Below are positions 7,274 to 14,521 of a stretch of 22,063 nucleotides of DNA, piece by piece. The notes under the pieces were generated by a model. The model was not told the DNA's origin, did no database searches, and saw only the letters and a list, made by a program, of their open reading frames with translations. Each line of letters begins with the position of its first letter. The stretch's first letter is position 1. The stretch is from JBMNTU01 sp050945895 (GTDB taxonomy: Bacteria; Bacillota; Clostridia; Christensenellales; Christensenellaceae). Where the stretch lies: NCBI GenBank assembly GCA_050945895.1, contig JBMNTU010000028.1:1-22063 (forward strand), written 5' to 3'. The position numbers were made by a program, and so were the translations under genes.

Positions 7274-7315
7274 GCGCTTTATTAATAAACCAGATTTATG
7301 CCCCAAACAATATTA

Positions 7316-7344
7316 TTGACAATTATCGCGTTTGCATATACTAT
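7316..7344 (+). promoter_or_regulatory. sigma-A promoter of the GntR regulator gene
   Basis: A perfect TTGACA (7316-7321) is followed by TACTAT (7339-7344) at 17 nt; an overlapping TATACT (7337-7342) is a better box at 15 nt. The predicted start falls inside the operator at 7344-7353. Confidence 0.7.
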
Positions 7345-7353
7345 TGTATACAA
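7344..7353. promoter_or_regulatory. TTGTATACAA operator over the GntR gene transcription start
   Basis: A perfect 10-bp palindrome, identical to the core of the operator at 7210-7219, overlaps the -10/start region of the regulator's own promoter. This predicts autorepression. Confidence 0.75.
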
Positions 7354-7378
7354 ATATGTATATTTTGGAGTGAAGCCA

Positions 7379-8065
7379 TTGTCCGCAAAACAATTGCCCG
7401 AACAATTTGAAGGAAACAAGCAGGAGTATGCTTACGAGTACATCAAACATGCCATTCAGACGCATGTGTACAAGCCTTTGCAGCAGGTAAACGAAACACA
7501 GCTGAGCGAAGACCTCGGCTGTATGAGCCGTACGCCTATTCGAGACGCGATCAAGCGCCTGGCATGCGAGGGATATGTGGAGCTGCGTAAAAACGGCATT
7601 ACCATAACCGACGTCACCATCGAAGACACCATGGAAATCAGCGAGGTGCGAATGTGGCTGGAAAGCGGCACGGTGCGCCTGTTTGTAGAGCGCGCAAGCG
7701 ACAGCGACATCCAAAGCCTGGGGCAGCTGTTGGACGCGCATAAAAAAGCGGTGGAAAGTAAGGACTTTGCCCTGGCGGAGGAGCTGGATGCGCAATTTCA
7801 TATGGTCATTGCGCGGGACAGCAAAAACCGCCATGCAGCGGCGCTGCTCCGCCAGCTTGTGGACAAATATGAACGGGGTTCGTATTCCCTGCCCTACGAT
7901 GAAGAGCATTTTAATACGGTTATCGGCCAGCATACGGATATTTTTCTTGCCATCGAGGCGCGCGATGCGGACAGGGCGGCGCAGTGTATGGTGCACAACC
8001 TCAATACCTGCGTTACACATTTAAAGGAAATGAAAATCAATAAATACTATTTATTTAAGGATTAG
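7379..8065 (+). CDS. GntR-family transcriptional regulator with FCD domain
   Basis: The predicted protein is 228 aa. Residues about 15-78 form the GntR winged helix-turn-helix, with recognition segment SRTPIRDAIKRLACEGYV (50-67). Residues about 85-220 form an all-helical FCD ligand-binding domain, opening with EVRMWLE and containing the spaced His residues (FHMVIARD, GQHTDIF, MVHNLN) that bind metal or ligand in FadR-like FCD proteins. An in-frame extension back to 7298 runs through the promoter, so the TTG at 7379 is chosen: GGAG (7367-7370) lies 8 nt upstream. The gene diverges from the flavoenzyme gene and identical palindromes lie at both promoters, so it most likely represses both and releases when the flavoenzyme's substrate binds. 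The inducer is unknown. Confidence 0.9.
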   Translation: MSAKQLPEQFEGNKQEYAYEYIKHAIQTHVYKPLQQVNETQLSEDLGCMSRTPIRDAIKRLACEGYVELRKNGITITDVTIEDTMEISEVRMWLESGTVRLFVERASDSDIQSLGQLLDAHKKAVESKDFALAEELDAQFHMVIARDSKNRHAAALLRQLVDKYERGSYSLPYDEEHFNTVIGQHTDIFLAIEARDADRAAQCMVHNLNTCVTHLKEMKINKYYLFKD

Positions 8066-8094
8066 CGCGGCCGGCAAGAACCGATTGGCGCATA

Positions 8095-8124
8095 CAAAAA
8101 GCTCCCGCAGCGGGGAGCTTTTTT
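8095..8124. terminator. bidirectional rho-independent terminator
   Basis: AAAAAGCTCCC (8096-8106) pairs perfectly with GGGAGCTTTTT (8113-8123) around a 6-nt loop. It lies between the convergent GntR (+) and DUF4214 protein (-) genes and works in both directions. Confidence 0.9.
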
Positions 8125-8135
8125 GTTTAGCCATT

Positions 8136-9557
8136 TTACCGCCGGATTCCATAGGAGCTGCATATCTTCCCAAATTCTATAGAGTTTGCAAACCCGTAAA
8201 AGATCTCTTCCCGCGTTGCTCCCCCAGACAGCACCTGTACCCAACTTTCTATTCCGGCATCATCCGGCGTTCTGTCCAGCATAACTAGGTACAATATCTC
8301 TACATATTCCCAATCATTTAGCCCCATACCCGTCATTTCCGGGCTGAAGAAAAACCCGTATGCGACGTCTGTGCCAGAATTTTTCTCGCTCATAAGCTGG
8401 TCTGTCCAGCTGCGTAGGCCTACTTCGTCCGCCTGCCGAAAAAGGCAATAGAAGTACAGCCTATCGACAAACTCCTCTATCTGGTAGCGGTCTTTTGCAT
8501 TTGGGTTGGGTGTAAAGCTTCCGCGGTCAATTCCCGCGGCTGCGCACAGTTGACCAAATTCGGGCGAATTTACAAATCCGGCAAAAATCTGCTCACGGTT
8601 TTGCCCTTCGCCTATTTGCTCCAGCCAGCCGGTTTTTCCACCCGGGTCGGCCCCCCTGCCCATCAGTGCCTGGTACAGCACTTCGATATAAATATCACTG
8701 GGCAGCGCGCGCGCTTTCATTTCGTCGCTGAAGAAAAAGCCATACGCCGCATCCGCACCCGAAATCTGCTTTGAAGAAAGCTTGTTTGCCCAATCGCTCA
8801 GCCCGGCCGGTTCGGGATTGCGCATCAGCACAATCGAATACAGGCGGGTAACAAAGTCTTCTACAAGCGTCGGGTTCTGCTTTGTTATTGTAACGGGAAT
8901 AACATCGAAATAAGAATCATTCCCGTAATCGCCCGCTCTCTCTTTAACATCGGCGTAAATATAATACTTATTCAGTCCATACCCAGCCGTGTCCCAAGTA
9001 GCGCTTACCGTAACGCCGTTCGAATGAATGGCAACATCCTTTGCCACCCACTCGAGCATCGTAAGCTCTTCGTCATCCGCATGGATGCTTATGTCGTAAA
9101 ACATTCCCTTGCTGCCGTTAATAGCAAGCGTAATGGTTACTTTGGTGCCCGTCCTTACCAGGCTAAAGTCGCCCGGCCGGGTAATTTTCAAAAAATTCGG
9201 GTCGTACACATATCCCCACGAGGCAAGCGGCTCGGCCGTTTGCCTTCCAAGCGCGGCAAAAACCGCACGCGCCCTGGCGTTTTTTCCATCGTTTGCCTCC
9301 TGCGCCTCTAAGGCAGGCTCTTCCGCAGCAGGCTCCACCGCTTCCGGCGCATCTGCCTGCACCTCGGGCGTAAGCTGTTCTACAATTGCATCGTTTGGCG
9401 GGGCAGCCTGCTCTCCTTCGCCAGGCAGCAGTTCCTCCGCCACCGGTAGTTCTTCGGCTGCGGGCAGCTCTTCTGCCCCGGGCGATTCCGCAGCGGCCAG
9501 CGTTAGCGGCGTCAAAACAATAAGCAACGCCAACAGTACCAAAAGTCCCCTTTTCAT
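8136..9557 (-). CDS. secreted protein with two tandem DUF4214 repeat pairs
   Basis: The predicted exported protein is 473 aa. Residues 1-23 are a Sec signal peptide (MKRG, hydrophobic core, TLAAAES). Residues about 25-90 are an acidic Glu/Pro/Ala spacer with repeated EELP units. Residues about 105-226 form a beta-rich module starting near WGYVYDPNFLKI that may be Ig-like. Two DUF4214 arrays follow: about 233-345 (FVTRLYSIVLMRNPEPAGLSDW, then YIEVLYQALMGR) and about 362-473 (FVDRLYFYCLFRQADEVGLRSW, then YVEILYLVMLDRTPDDAGIESW). The arrays are clear duplicates, each ending in a FxNSxEFG unit. DUF4214 is found in secreted and surface proteins and has no settled biochemical role. No LPXTG or membrane anchor is visible. 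ATG 9557 follows GAGGAGG. It is a single gene between terminators, probably a cell-surface or extracellular matrix component. Confidence 0.85.
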   Translation of the reverse strand: MKRGLLVLLALLIVLTPLTLAAAESPGAEELPAAEELPVAEELLPGEGEQAAPPNDAIVEQLTPEVQADAPEAVEPAAEEPALEAQEANDGKNARARAVFAALGRQTAEPLASWGYVYDPNFLKITRPGDFSLVRTGTKVTITLAINGSKGMFYDISIHADDEELTMLEWVAKDVAIHSNGVTVSATWDTAGYGLNKYYIYADVKERAGDYGNDSYFDVIPVTITKQNPTLVEDFVTRLYSIVLMRNPEPAGLSDWANKLSSKQISGADAAYGFFFSDEMKARALPSDIYIEVLYQALMGRGADPGGKTGWLEQIGEGQNREQIFAGFVNSPEFGQLCAAAGIDRGSFTPNPNAKDRYQIEEFVDRLYFYCLFRQADEVGLRSWTDQLMSEKNSGTDVAYGFFFSPEMTGMGLNDWEYVEILYLVMLDRTPDDAGIESWVQVLSGGATREEIFYGFANSIEFGKICSSYGIRR

Positions 9558-9593
9558 TGTTACTTCCTCCTCTTAATAATTTTTTGAAAACCA

Positions 9594-9613
9594 ATTGTAC
9601 CGCAGTATACAAT
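9594..9613 (-). promoter_or_regulatory. promoter/operator region of the DUF4214 gene
   Basis: Inverted arms ATTGTA (9594-9599) and TACAAT (9608-9613) enclose 8 nt. On the minus strand TATACT (9604-9609) could be a -10 box. GTATACAA here (9605-9612) matches 8 of 10 bases of the GntR operator TTGTATACAA when the site is taken as 9603-9612. Confidence 0.35.
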
Positions 9614-9729
9614 AAAAACCGTGTATTAGAAATGGATTTGATGCTTAAATGGTACCACAATTCTATTCGCTCCACAAGTAGATACGCATTTTTCTCCGGC
9701 AACCATCGTTTTTCCGCCGATTGGTCGCA

Positions 9730-9766
9730 AATAAAAATCCCCCAGCTATGCTGGGGGATTTTTATT
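9730..9766 (-). terminator. rho-independent terminator overlapping the thiT stop codon
   Basis: A perfect 17-bp stem (9730-9746 with 9750-9766) has a 3-nt loop, a GC core CCCCCAGC and AT-rich flanks. The thiT stop codon (9765-9767) lies within the hairpin base. The symmetric sequence could also terminate plus-strand reads. Confidence 0.9.
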
Positions 9767-10475
9767 ACACTGCCGTATTTGGTTGGGGTTCTTTGAATTT
9801 TTTCTGCCCGTTTCGGCGCTCTCGCCGGGCTTTATCGATTGCCTTGCGCATAGCGGGAATAAGGCAGATGCCTACGCATACAGCCGTTTCCACGCCCAAA
9901 ATGGCTCCATTATACATAAGCGAATACAGCCAGGCCTGCATTCCCTCTGGTGCATACATGCCAAAAAACACCCATCCGCTGATAAACGAGCATAAAAACC
10001 GCAGGCTGCCCGCAAGGGCGATGCCGGGGATGATGCTCTTTTGAAACACACCCGCGAGGCCCAGCACAGAAAAGCCCAGGATATAATCCAGCAGGAACTG
10101 GACAGGCGTTAAGAAAATCGGCTCCTGCACAAATTGCAGCACCGCATAAATGAGCCCCACGACCAGTCCTTTGCGCCAGCCGTAAACATAGGAAAAAACC
10201 ATAATGGGCAACATACTTGCGGGCGTAATAGAACCGCCCATCGGCATACCGAACAGCTTGATAAAGCTAAGCAAAAACGCCAGCGCAATGCACAGCGCCG
10301 CCATGGTAAGCTCGCGCACCGTCCAGCGCATTTTACTGTCGGGCATCCCCTCTTTTTTATTGCGCCGGTAATACACCAGGCCAATGACCCCGATGACCGC
10401 GGCGATGACAACGATAATCAACGCTGCCAGCGATATTTCGGAAAAATCGCCAAACGCTTCGTTAAACCATTCCAT
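9765..10475 (-). CDS. thiT: ThiT, substrate-binding (S) component of an ECF thiamine transporter
   Basis: This 236-aa membrane protein should bind thiamine and pair with a shared EcfT/EcfA module encoded elsewhere. From about residue 50 it follows the ThiT/YuaJ pattern: WTVRELTMAALCIALAFLLSFI, MGGSITPASMLPI, YGWRKGLVVGLIYAVLQ, TPVQFLLDYILGFSVLGLAG and YSLMYNGAILGVETAVC, giving the usual six helices. An additional N-terminal membrane helix (about 17-36, ending YYRRNKK) and a short charged loop precede the canonical start, making it longer than the usual approximately 190 aa. ATG 10475 has AAGGAG upstream. The TPP riboswitch and attenuator directly upstream support the thiamine assignment independently of homology. 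Confidence 0.93.
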   Translation of the reverse strand: MEWFNEAFGDFSEISLAALIIVVIAAVIGVIGLVYYRRNKKEGMPDSKMRWTVRELTMAALCIALAFLLSFIKLFGMPMGGSITPASMLPIMVFSYVYGWRKGLVVGLIYAVLQFVQEPIFLTPVQFLLDYILGFSVLGLAGVFQKSIIPGIALAGSLRFLCSFISGWVFFGMYAPEGMQAWLYSLMYNGAILGVETAVCVGICLIPAMRKAIDKARRERRNGQKKFKEPQPNTAV

Positions 10476-10521
10476 TTTTCTTTCTCCTTCGCCTCTTTAT
10501 TACTGAAGACTACCGGCAAAT

Positions 10522-10547
10522 AAAAAAACCTGCAAATATGCAGGTTT
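10522..10547 (-). terminator. attenuator terminator of the TPP riboswitch
   Basis: On the minus-strand RNA, AAACCTGCA (10547-10539) pairs with TGCAGGTTT (10534-10526) around a 4-nt loop and is followed by a U-tract. It lies between the aptamer and the thiT ribosome binding site, so TPP binding should favour premature termination. Confidence 0.88.
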
Positions 10548-10565
10548 GAAAGTACGATCGATTTG

Positions 10566-10648
10566 CTTCTACATTTCCCGCACATGAATTACCATGACTG
10601 GTGCAAAGGGTTTGATTCTCAGCCTTTTGGGCTCCCCCAGTAGTATCA
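10566..10648 (-). ncRNA. TPP (thiamine pyrophosphate) riboswitch aptamer
   Basis: The minus-strand RNA carries the THI-box signature in order: UACUACUGGGGGAGCC, then GGCUGAGA, then ACCCUUUGCACCAG, then UCAUGGUAAUUCAUGUGCGG, and finally GGGAAAUGUAG, which closes P1 through CUAC/GUAG. A terminator hairpin follows. TPP would switch off thiT, giving feedback control of thiamine uptake. Confidence 0.95.
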
Positions 10649-10661
10649 TTCAGTTAATAAC

Positions 10662-10690
10662 AGTATAAAGCGGTCGGCGAAAAAATGCAA
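10662..10690 (-). promoter_or_regulatory. sigma-A promoter driving riboswitch and thiT
   Basis: On the minus strand, TTGCAT (10685-10690), a 17-nt spacer and TATACT (10662-10667) precede the aptamer. The -35 box starts 8 bp after the upstream phosphodiesterase gene ends. Confidence 0.75.
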
Positions 10691-10697
10691 TCCCCTT

Positions 10698-11558
10698 TTA
10701 TGCTGCTCCCCTTTCCGGCGGGCGAAAGCCTTCGAAAATCATTCCGTCGAAGTGGGGCGAAAGCGTCTTCATTTGCTCTTCGCTGCCCACCGTCCACGCA
10801 AACACTGGTGCACCGCGTTTGCGGATCTTGCTGATGAACGGAAGGTCGGGCTTGCTGATTTCGCAGCACACGAAGTTGGGCCTGCAAAACACGTTTAGGT
10901 TAAACTTTTGTGCCCAGTAAAGCGCTTTTTCGCTCACGTATTTAAAAACCCTGTTTTTGATGCCCGTAAGCGTGGGGCGGATGTCCATCATCAGGCGTCC
11001 GCGGCAAACCTCGGGGGCATTTTTTTTGAACCAACGGAGCGTCATGGGGAAAAACGACTGTACGGCATACAGGCCGCTATAGCCCTTCAGCGTTTTGTAA
11101 ACCGCTTGCTCGAACTCCCCCGCTTTGCCTGCGTTCTTGATTTCGACCAGTACGGGCACCCGACCGCGGATTTGCATCAGCGCTTCTTCCAGCGTGGGAA
11201 TTTGCTGCCCCGTTCCCTCCAGCCGAAGCCGCTTTAGCTCCTGCAGGGTATAGTCGCTTACCTTGCCGCTCTCGCCCGTCATGCGCCTGAGGTCGCGGTC
11301 GTGGAAAACGACGACTTTTCCGTCTGCCGTTTTTTGGATATCCATCTCTACGGCATATCCCGCATCGGCGGCACGCTCGAACGCCAAAAGCGAATTTTCC
11401 GGGCAGCCTTTTTTGTGCAACCCGCGGTGGGCATAGCTGTACGACGCAAGCCACTGCGCATTTCCATGGGGCGAAACGGCGGCATACCTGCGGCTCAGCT
11501 TTACGATATATGTTCCCAGCATGGGCAGCAGGGCAAAAACGATCAGTAACCAACTCAT
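10698..11558 (-). CDS. membrane-anchored glycerophosphodiester phosphodiesterase family protein
   Basis: This 286-aa GDPD-family protein would hydrolyse glycerophosphodiesters to glycerol-3-phosphate and an alcohol. Residues about 3-20 form an uncleaved N-terminal membrane helix (WLLIVFALLPMLGTYIV) followed by a basic segment. The catalytic TIM barrel shows H44-R45 in AHRG, E54-N55 in CPENSLLAFERA, E71 and D73 in VEMDIQKTADG and H86 in VVFHD, the full metal and catalytic set. LVEIKN, and AWTV near the C-terminus, are also typical. The catalytic domain could act on lipid head groups or teichoic acid fragments, but the substrate cannot be told from sequence. ATG 11558 is preceded by AGAGGGA. 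No terminator separates it from the thiT promoter, so limited read-through is possible. Confidence 0.9.
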   Translation of the reverse strand: MSWLLIVFALLPMLGTYIVKLSRRYAAVSPHGNAQWLASYSYAHRGLHKKGCPENSLLAFERAADAGYAVEMDIQKTADGKVVVFHDRDLRRMTGESGKVSDYTLQELKRLRLEGTGQQIPTLEEALMQIRGRVPVLVEIKNAGKAGEFEQAVYKTLKGYSGLYAVQSFFPMTLRWFKKNAPEVCRGRLMMDIRPTLTGIKNRVFKYVSEKALYWAQKFNLNVFCRPNFVCCEISKPDLPFISKIRKRGAPVFAWTVGSEEQMKTLSPHFDGMIFEGFRPPERGAA

Positions 11559-11681
11559 GTGCTCATCCCTCTTGGTTCGTTATTTCATGATCTAGCATAG
11601 CAAAATATTAAAAACAAATACGGACTAAATTCTTACGATATCATGAATTTTCCAGCAGCCAAAGAGAATATATGCGATTTG

Positions 11682-12179
11682 TCAGCCAAGCGTTTTTTCC
11701 ATGACCCGGCAGGTATACGTACCCTCCCCCAGCGTCGTTTGGATTGCCTCTCCCGTTTCGCAAAAGCCATGCGCCCGGTAGAAACGGATGGCGCGGGTGT
11801 TATTTTCGAGCACGTCGAGCACACAGCCCAAAAAGCCGCGCCGTTTGAGCTCCGCTTCGATTTCGCAGTAAAACAGGCGGCCAAGGCCCTTGCCTATTTT
11901 TTCCGGCAGCAGGTAGAAGGCGTTCAGGCTGGCTTTTCCCTCTTTTTGCGCCTTGCCCAAAAAGGCCGCGCCAATCATTTTTCTTTTGTTTTCCAGAACC
12001 ATTACAAACGCGCCGCTTTTATGCATTTCGTCCGTCAAAAAGGCGACCCACGCGTCGTCTCTGATGGAATCGAGATAGGCGTCTTCGACGATTCCTCGGT
12101 AGGCTTTTTTCCAGCTGGCCGCCAGCAGCGCGCTGATTTCTTTTATATCTGCCTGACTGGCGATTCGTGTATTGTGCAT
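11682..12179 (-). CDS. GNAT-family N-acetyltransferase
   Basis: This 165-aa protein has the GNAT acetyl-CoA fold. Motif A appears as FYLLPEKIGKGLGRLFY (88-104), with the pyrophosphate-binding loop I95-G96-K97-G98-L99-G100. The C-terminal signature is VLENNTRAIRFYRAHGF (123-139), with N126 or N127 and the YRxxGF element. The start at 12179 is preferred over an in-frame ATG at 12215, because GAGGAGAAGG lies just upstream and the extra 12 residues overlap the preceding terminator hairpin. The acceptor substrate cannot be predicted; small-molecule amines or ribosomal-protein N-termini are possibilities. Confidence 0.88.
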   Translation of the reverse strand: MHNTRIASQADIKEISALLAASWKKAYRGIVEDAYLDSIRDDAWVAFLTDEMHKSGAFVMVLENKRKMIGAAFLGKAQKEGKASLNAFYLLPEKIGKGLGRLFYCEIEAELKRRGFLGCVLDVLENNTRAIRFYRAHGFCETGEAIQTTLGEGTYTCRVMEKTLG

Positions 12180-12205
12180 GGCCTTCTCCTCGTTTCTGTC
12201 GATGG

Positions 12206-12242
12206 GTAAAAACAAGCCCTGTCCGCAATTGCAAACAGGGCT
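12206..12242 (-). terminator. rho-independent terminator after the PFK gene
   Basis: AGCCCTGT (12215-12222) and ACAGGGCT (12235-12242) form an 8-bp stem with a 12-nt loop; TTGTTTTT follows on the minus strand. Confidence 0.85.
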
Positions 12243-12272
12243 GCGTTTTTGTTTGTTGTACCGGCTACGCGC

Positions 12273-13523
12273 TTATTTTTTTACCTGGATCTTTTTGAGC
12301 TGCGCAAACCGCGGCATACCGTTTTCGTATGTCATTTTGGGGTTGCCCTGAATGAGCGGAAGCACATAGTCGATAAACGGCTGCTCGATGCCGTTGCCTT
12401 CTTTGTTGATCCACTCGCGCGGAACCATTTTTTCGGTGTTGGCTACGTCTTTTAAGTCGAACAGCTTGATGTTGCACTTGTAGTTTCCGTTTGCGTCTGT
12501 AGAGCGCTCGAAGCCGACCATTTTGTCTGTAACGCCGGACGTTGCCTGCTCTACGGCCGCCTTGCCCGCTGCAAAGCTTTCCTGTACGTCTGTTTCGGAG
12601 GCGGCATGCGCAGCGCAGCGCTGCAGCAGCGAAAGCTCTATACCGCGAACCTTTACGTTCAGCTTGTTTTTAAGCTGGTTTGCAAGGTTGGAAGCAAGCC
12701 CGCCCAGCTGCTTGTGGCCAAACGCGTCTACCGGTGCGTTTTCTGCGCCGTATTCGGCAATCAGCTTGCCTGTTTTATCGTGGATGCCTTCCGAAACGGC
12801 AACGATGCACTTGCCGTTGGCTTTATAAACACGCTCTACATCCGCCATAAATTTGTCCATATCGAAGTCTACTTCGGGCACATAGACAAAATCGGGACCG
12901 TGTCCAAAGTGCGAAGCGATTGCAGCCGCGGCTGTCAGCCAACCGGCGTGACGGCCCATAATTTCGATCACGCAGATCGTTCCGATATCGTATACGCGGG
13001 CGTCCAGATAAATTTCCATGCAGCTTGTGGCAACGTATTTTGCAGCCGAGGGATAGCCCGGGCAGTGGTCCGTGCCGAAAAGGTCGTTGTCGATGGTTTT
13101 GGGAACGCCCATAATGCGGCATTCGTAGCCGGCCTTTTGCATGAACTTGGAAACCTTGTTGCAGGTATCCATCGAATCGTTACCGCCGTTATAGAAGAAA
13201 TAGCGTACGTCGTATTTTTTGAATATTTCCAGTATGCGCTGGTAGTCCGTATCGTCTACATCCGGGTCCTTCAGCTTGTACCGGCAGGAACCGAGCGCCG
13301 CCGACGGCGTATGCAGAAGCAGCTCCAGCTCTTTGGCGTCTTCCTTGCCCATGTCGTAGAGAACATCGTCCAGAACGCCGCGAATACCGTGCGCCGCGCC
13401 GTATACCGCGGTGATATCCGGATTGTCGAGCGCTGTTCTTACAAGCCCGTAAATGCTTGCGTTGATTACCGAAGTCGGCCCGCCGGACTGGGCGACAACA
13501 CATGCCCCTTTTAATGCTGCCAT
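12273..13523 (-). CDS. pfp: 6-phosphofructokinase, PPi-dependent type (diphosphate:fructose-6-phosphate phosphotransferase)
   Basis: This 416-aa cytoplasmic enzyme phosphorylates fructose-6-phosphate at C1 reversibly, with pyrophosphate as donor. The phosphoryl-donor loop reads GGNDS (113-117), with Asp where ATP enzymes have Gly (GGDGS). The catalytic motif is PKTIDND (141-147), with Lys where ATP enzymes have Gly; both changes mark PPi-dependent enzymes. MGRHAGW (189-195) binds the sugar phosphate. Length exceeds the approximately 320 aa of ATP-dependent bacterial PFK, consistent with the PPi group. ATG 13523 is preceded by GGAGGTAAG. It has its own consensus promoter and a terminator. It sits downstream of the aldolase and kinase genes on the same strand, suggesting either central glycolysis or a paired role making ketose bisphosphates. 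Confidence 0.92.
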   Translation of the reverse strand: MAALKGACVVAQSGGPTSVINASIYGLVRTALDNPDITAVYGAAHGIRGVLDDVLYDMGKEDAKELELLLHTPSAALGSCRYKLKDPDVDDTDYQRILEIFKKYDVRYFFYNGGNDSMDTCNKVSKFMQKAGYECRIMGVPKTIDNDLFGTDHCPGYPSAAKYVATSCMEIYLDARVYDIGTICVIEIMGRHAGWLTAAAAIASHFGHGPDFVYVPEVDFDMDKFMADVERVYKANGKCIVAVSEGIHDKTGKLIAEYGAENAPVDAFGHKQLGGLASNLANQLKNKLNVKVRGIELSLLQRCAAHAASETDVQESFAAGKAAVEQATSGVTDKMVGFERSTDANGNYKCNIKLFDLKDVANTEKMVPREWINKEGNGIEQPFIDYVLPLIQGNPKMTYENGMPRFAQLKKIQVKK

Positions 13524-13585
13524 TGTTTTCTTACCTCCAAAAATTGTTCATTTATTTATATTTTTCAAAAAACCATACAGAGATT

Positions 13586-13614
13586 ATGATAAAGCAACCG
13601 CTCCGAATTGTCAA
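13586..13614 (-). promoter_or_regulatory. sigma-A promoter of the PFK gene
   Basis: On the minus strand, TTGACA (13609-13614), a 17-nt spacer and TATCAT (13586-13591) form a near-consensus promoter. The -35 box overlaps the aldolase stop codon. Confidence 0.85.
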
Positions 13615-14513
13615 TCTTCGACATACGAAATTTTCGCATTTCCAACGCCTTTTGGCTGGACCTGCCATGCCTTGCCCGCGCAGCCGAAATTACCGATCAG
13701 AAAACGCAGCCGCGCCGCCCACGCCTCTACCATCGTTGCCCATACCTTGTATGCGCCGTTGCCCGATATATCCATTTGCTGCACGGCCCTGCCGCCTGCC
13801 GCCTGCAGCTCGTTGGAGACATTGACCTTGTTGATGCCGAGTTCGCAGGCTTTTTTGAGGTTTTCGTCCCCCGAGCCCGAGCCGCCATGCAGCACAAGCG
13901 GAAACCCATTTGTTTTTTCTTTGATGGCGGCAAGCCGTTCGAAATCTATTTTGGGCGTGCCCGCATATGCGCCGTGCGCCGTTCCGACGGAAACGGCAAG
14001 GCAGTCTATGCCCGTCCTTTCGATATAATCCTTTGCCTGATCCGGGTCTGTCAGGTGGGCGGTTCCGTCATTTTCGTAGCTTTGCCCCTGCCCCACACGG
14101 CCCAGCTCTGCTTCCACGCTCATTCCCGCCGCATGCGCAAGCTGCGCGATCAACTGCACCTCTTTTACGTTTTCTTCGTACGGCCACGCAGACCGGTCCA
14201 CCATCAGCGAGGTAAATCCCGCCTTTACGGCCAGCATAGGCTGCACAAGGCGCATGTCTTCGTCCGGCGAGCCGTGGTCTAAGTTGATGGCGACGGGTAT
14301 TTTGGACTGCTCGCACAGGCGGGACAGATAGCTGCCAAAAAACGGGATATCCGGGTGGTTTTTGTATGCCACGTCAAAGATCATCGGCGAGTTCATTTCC
14401 TCCGCGACCATCAGCGCCGCGCGCGCTTCCCGCTCCCCGCCTACGTTGGGCGCGGGTACGCCGTACATTCCCCGGCTTGCCCGGTCGAGTATTTCTTTCA
14501 TTGTTACCAGCAT
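13611..14513 (-). CDS. class II ketose-bisphosphate aldolase family protein
   Basis: This 300-aa zinc-dependent aldolase would cleave a ketose (bis)phosphate to dihydroxyacetone phosphate and an aldehyde. Visible motifs are NLDHG (catalytic D79, zinc ligand H80), VEAELGRVGQ (E134/E136), VSVGTAHGAY (H180), LHGGSGSGDE (H209 with the phosphate loop) and GINKVNVSNE (230s). FbaA, GatY and IolJ share this pattern, so the sugar cannot be assigned. The start is the ATG at 14513. Its ribosome binding site AGGAG is formed by the last codons and stop of the FGGY kinase (CAG GAG TAA), 8 nt between genes, implying translational coupling. No terminator follows, and the PFK promoter overlaps the gene's end. 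Confidence 0.9.
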   Translation of the reverse strand: MLVTMKEILDRASRGMYGVPAPNVGGEREARAALMVAEEMNSPMIFDVAYKNHPDIPFFGSYLSRLCEQSKIPVAINLDHGSPDEDMRLVQPMLAVKAGFTSLMVDRSAWPYEENVKEVQLIAQLAHAAGMSVEAELGRVGQGQSYENDGTAHLTDPDQAKDYIERTGIDCLAVSVGTAHGAYAGTPKIDFERLAAIKEKTNGFPLVLHGGSGSGDENLKKACELGINKVNVSNELQAAGGRAVQQMDISGNGAYKVWATMVEAWAARLRFLIGNFGCAGKAWQVQPKGVGNAKISYVED

Positions 14514-14521
14514 GGTTTTTT

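Noticed and set aside
5886..7319. A 477-codon open frame opposite the flavoenzyme
   Set aside because: It runs through the shared promoter region and gives a Cys/His-rich shadow protein; the minus-strand gene has all family motifs.
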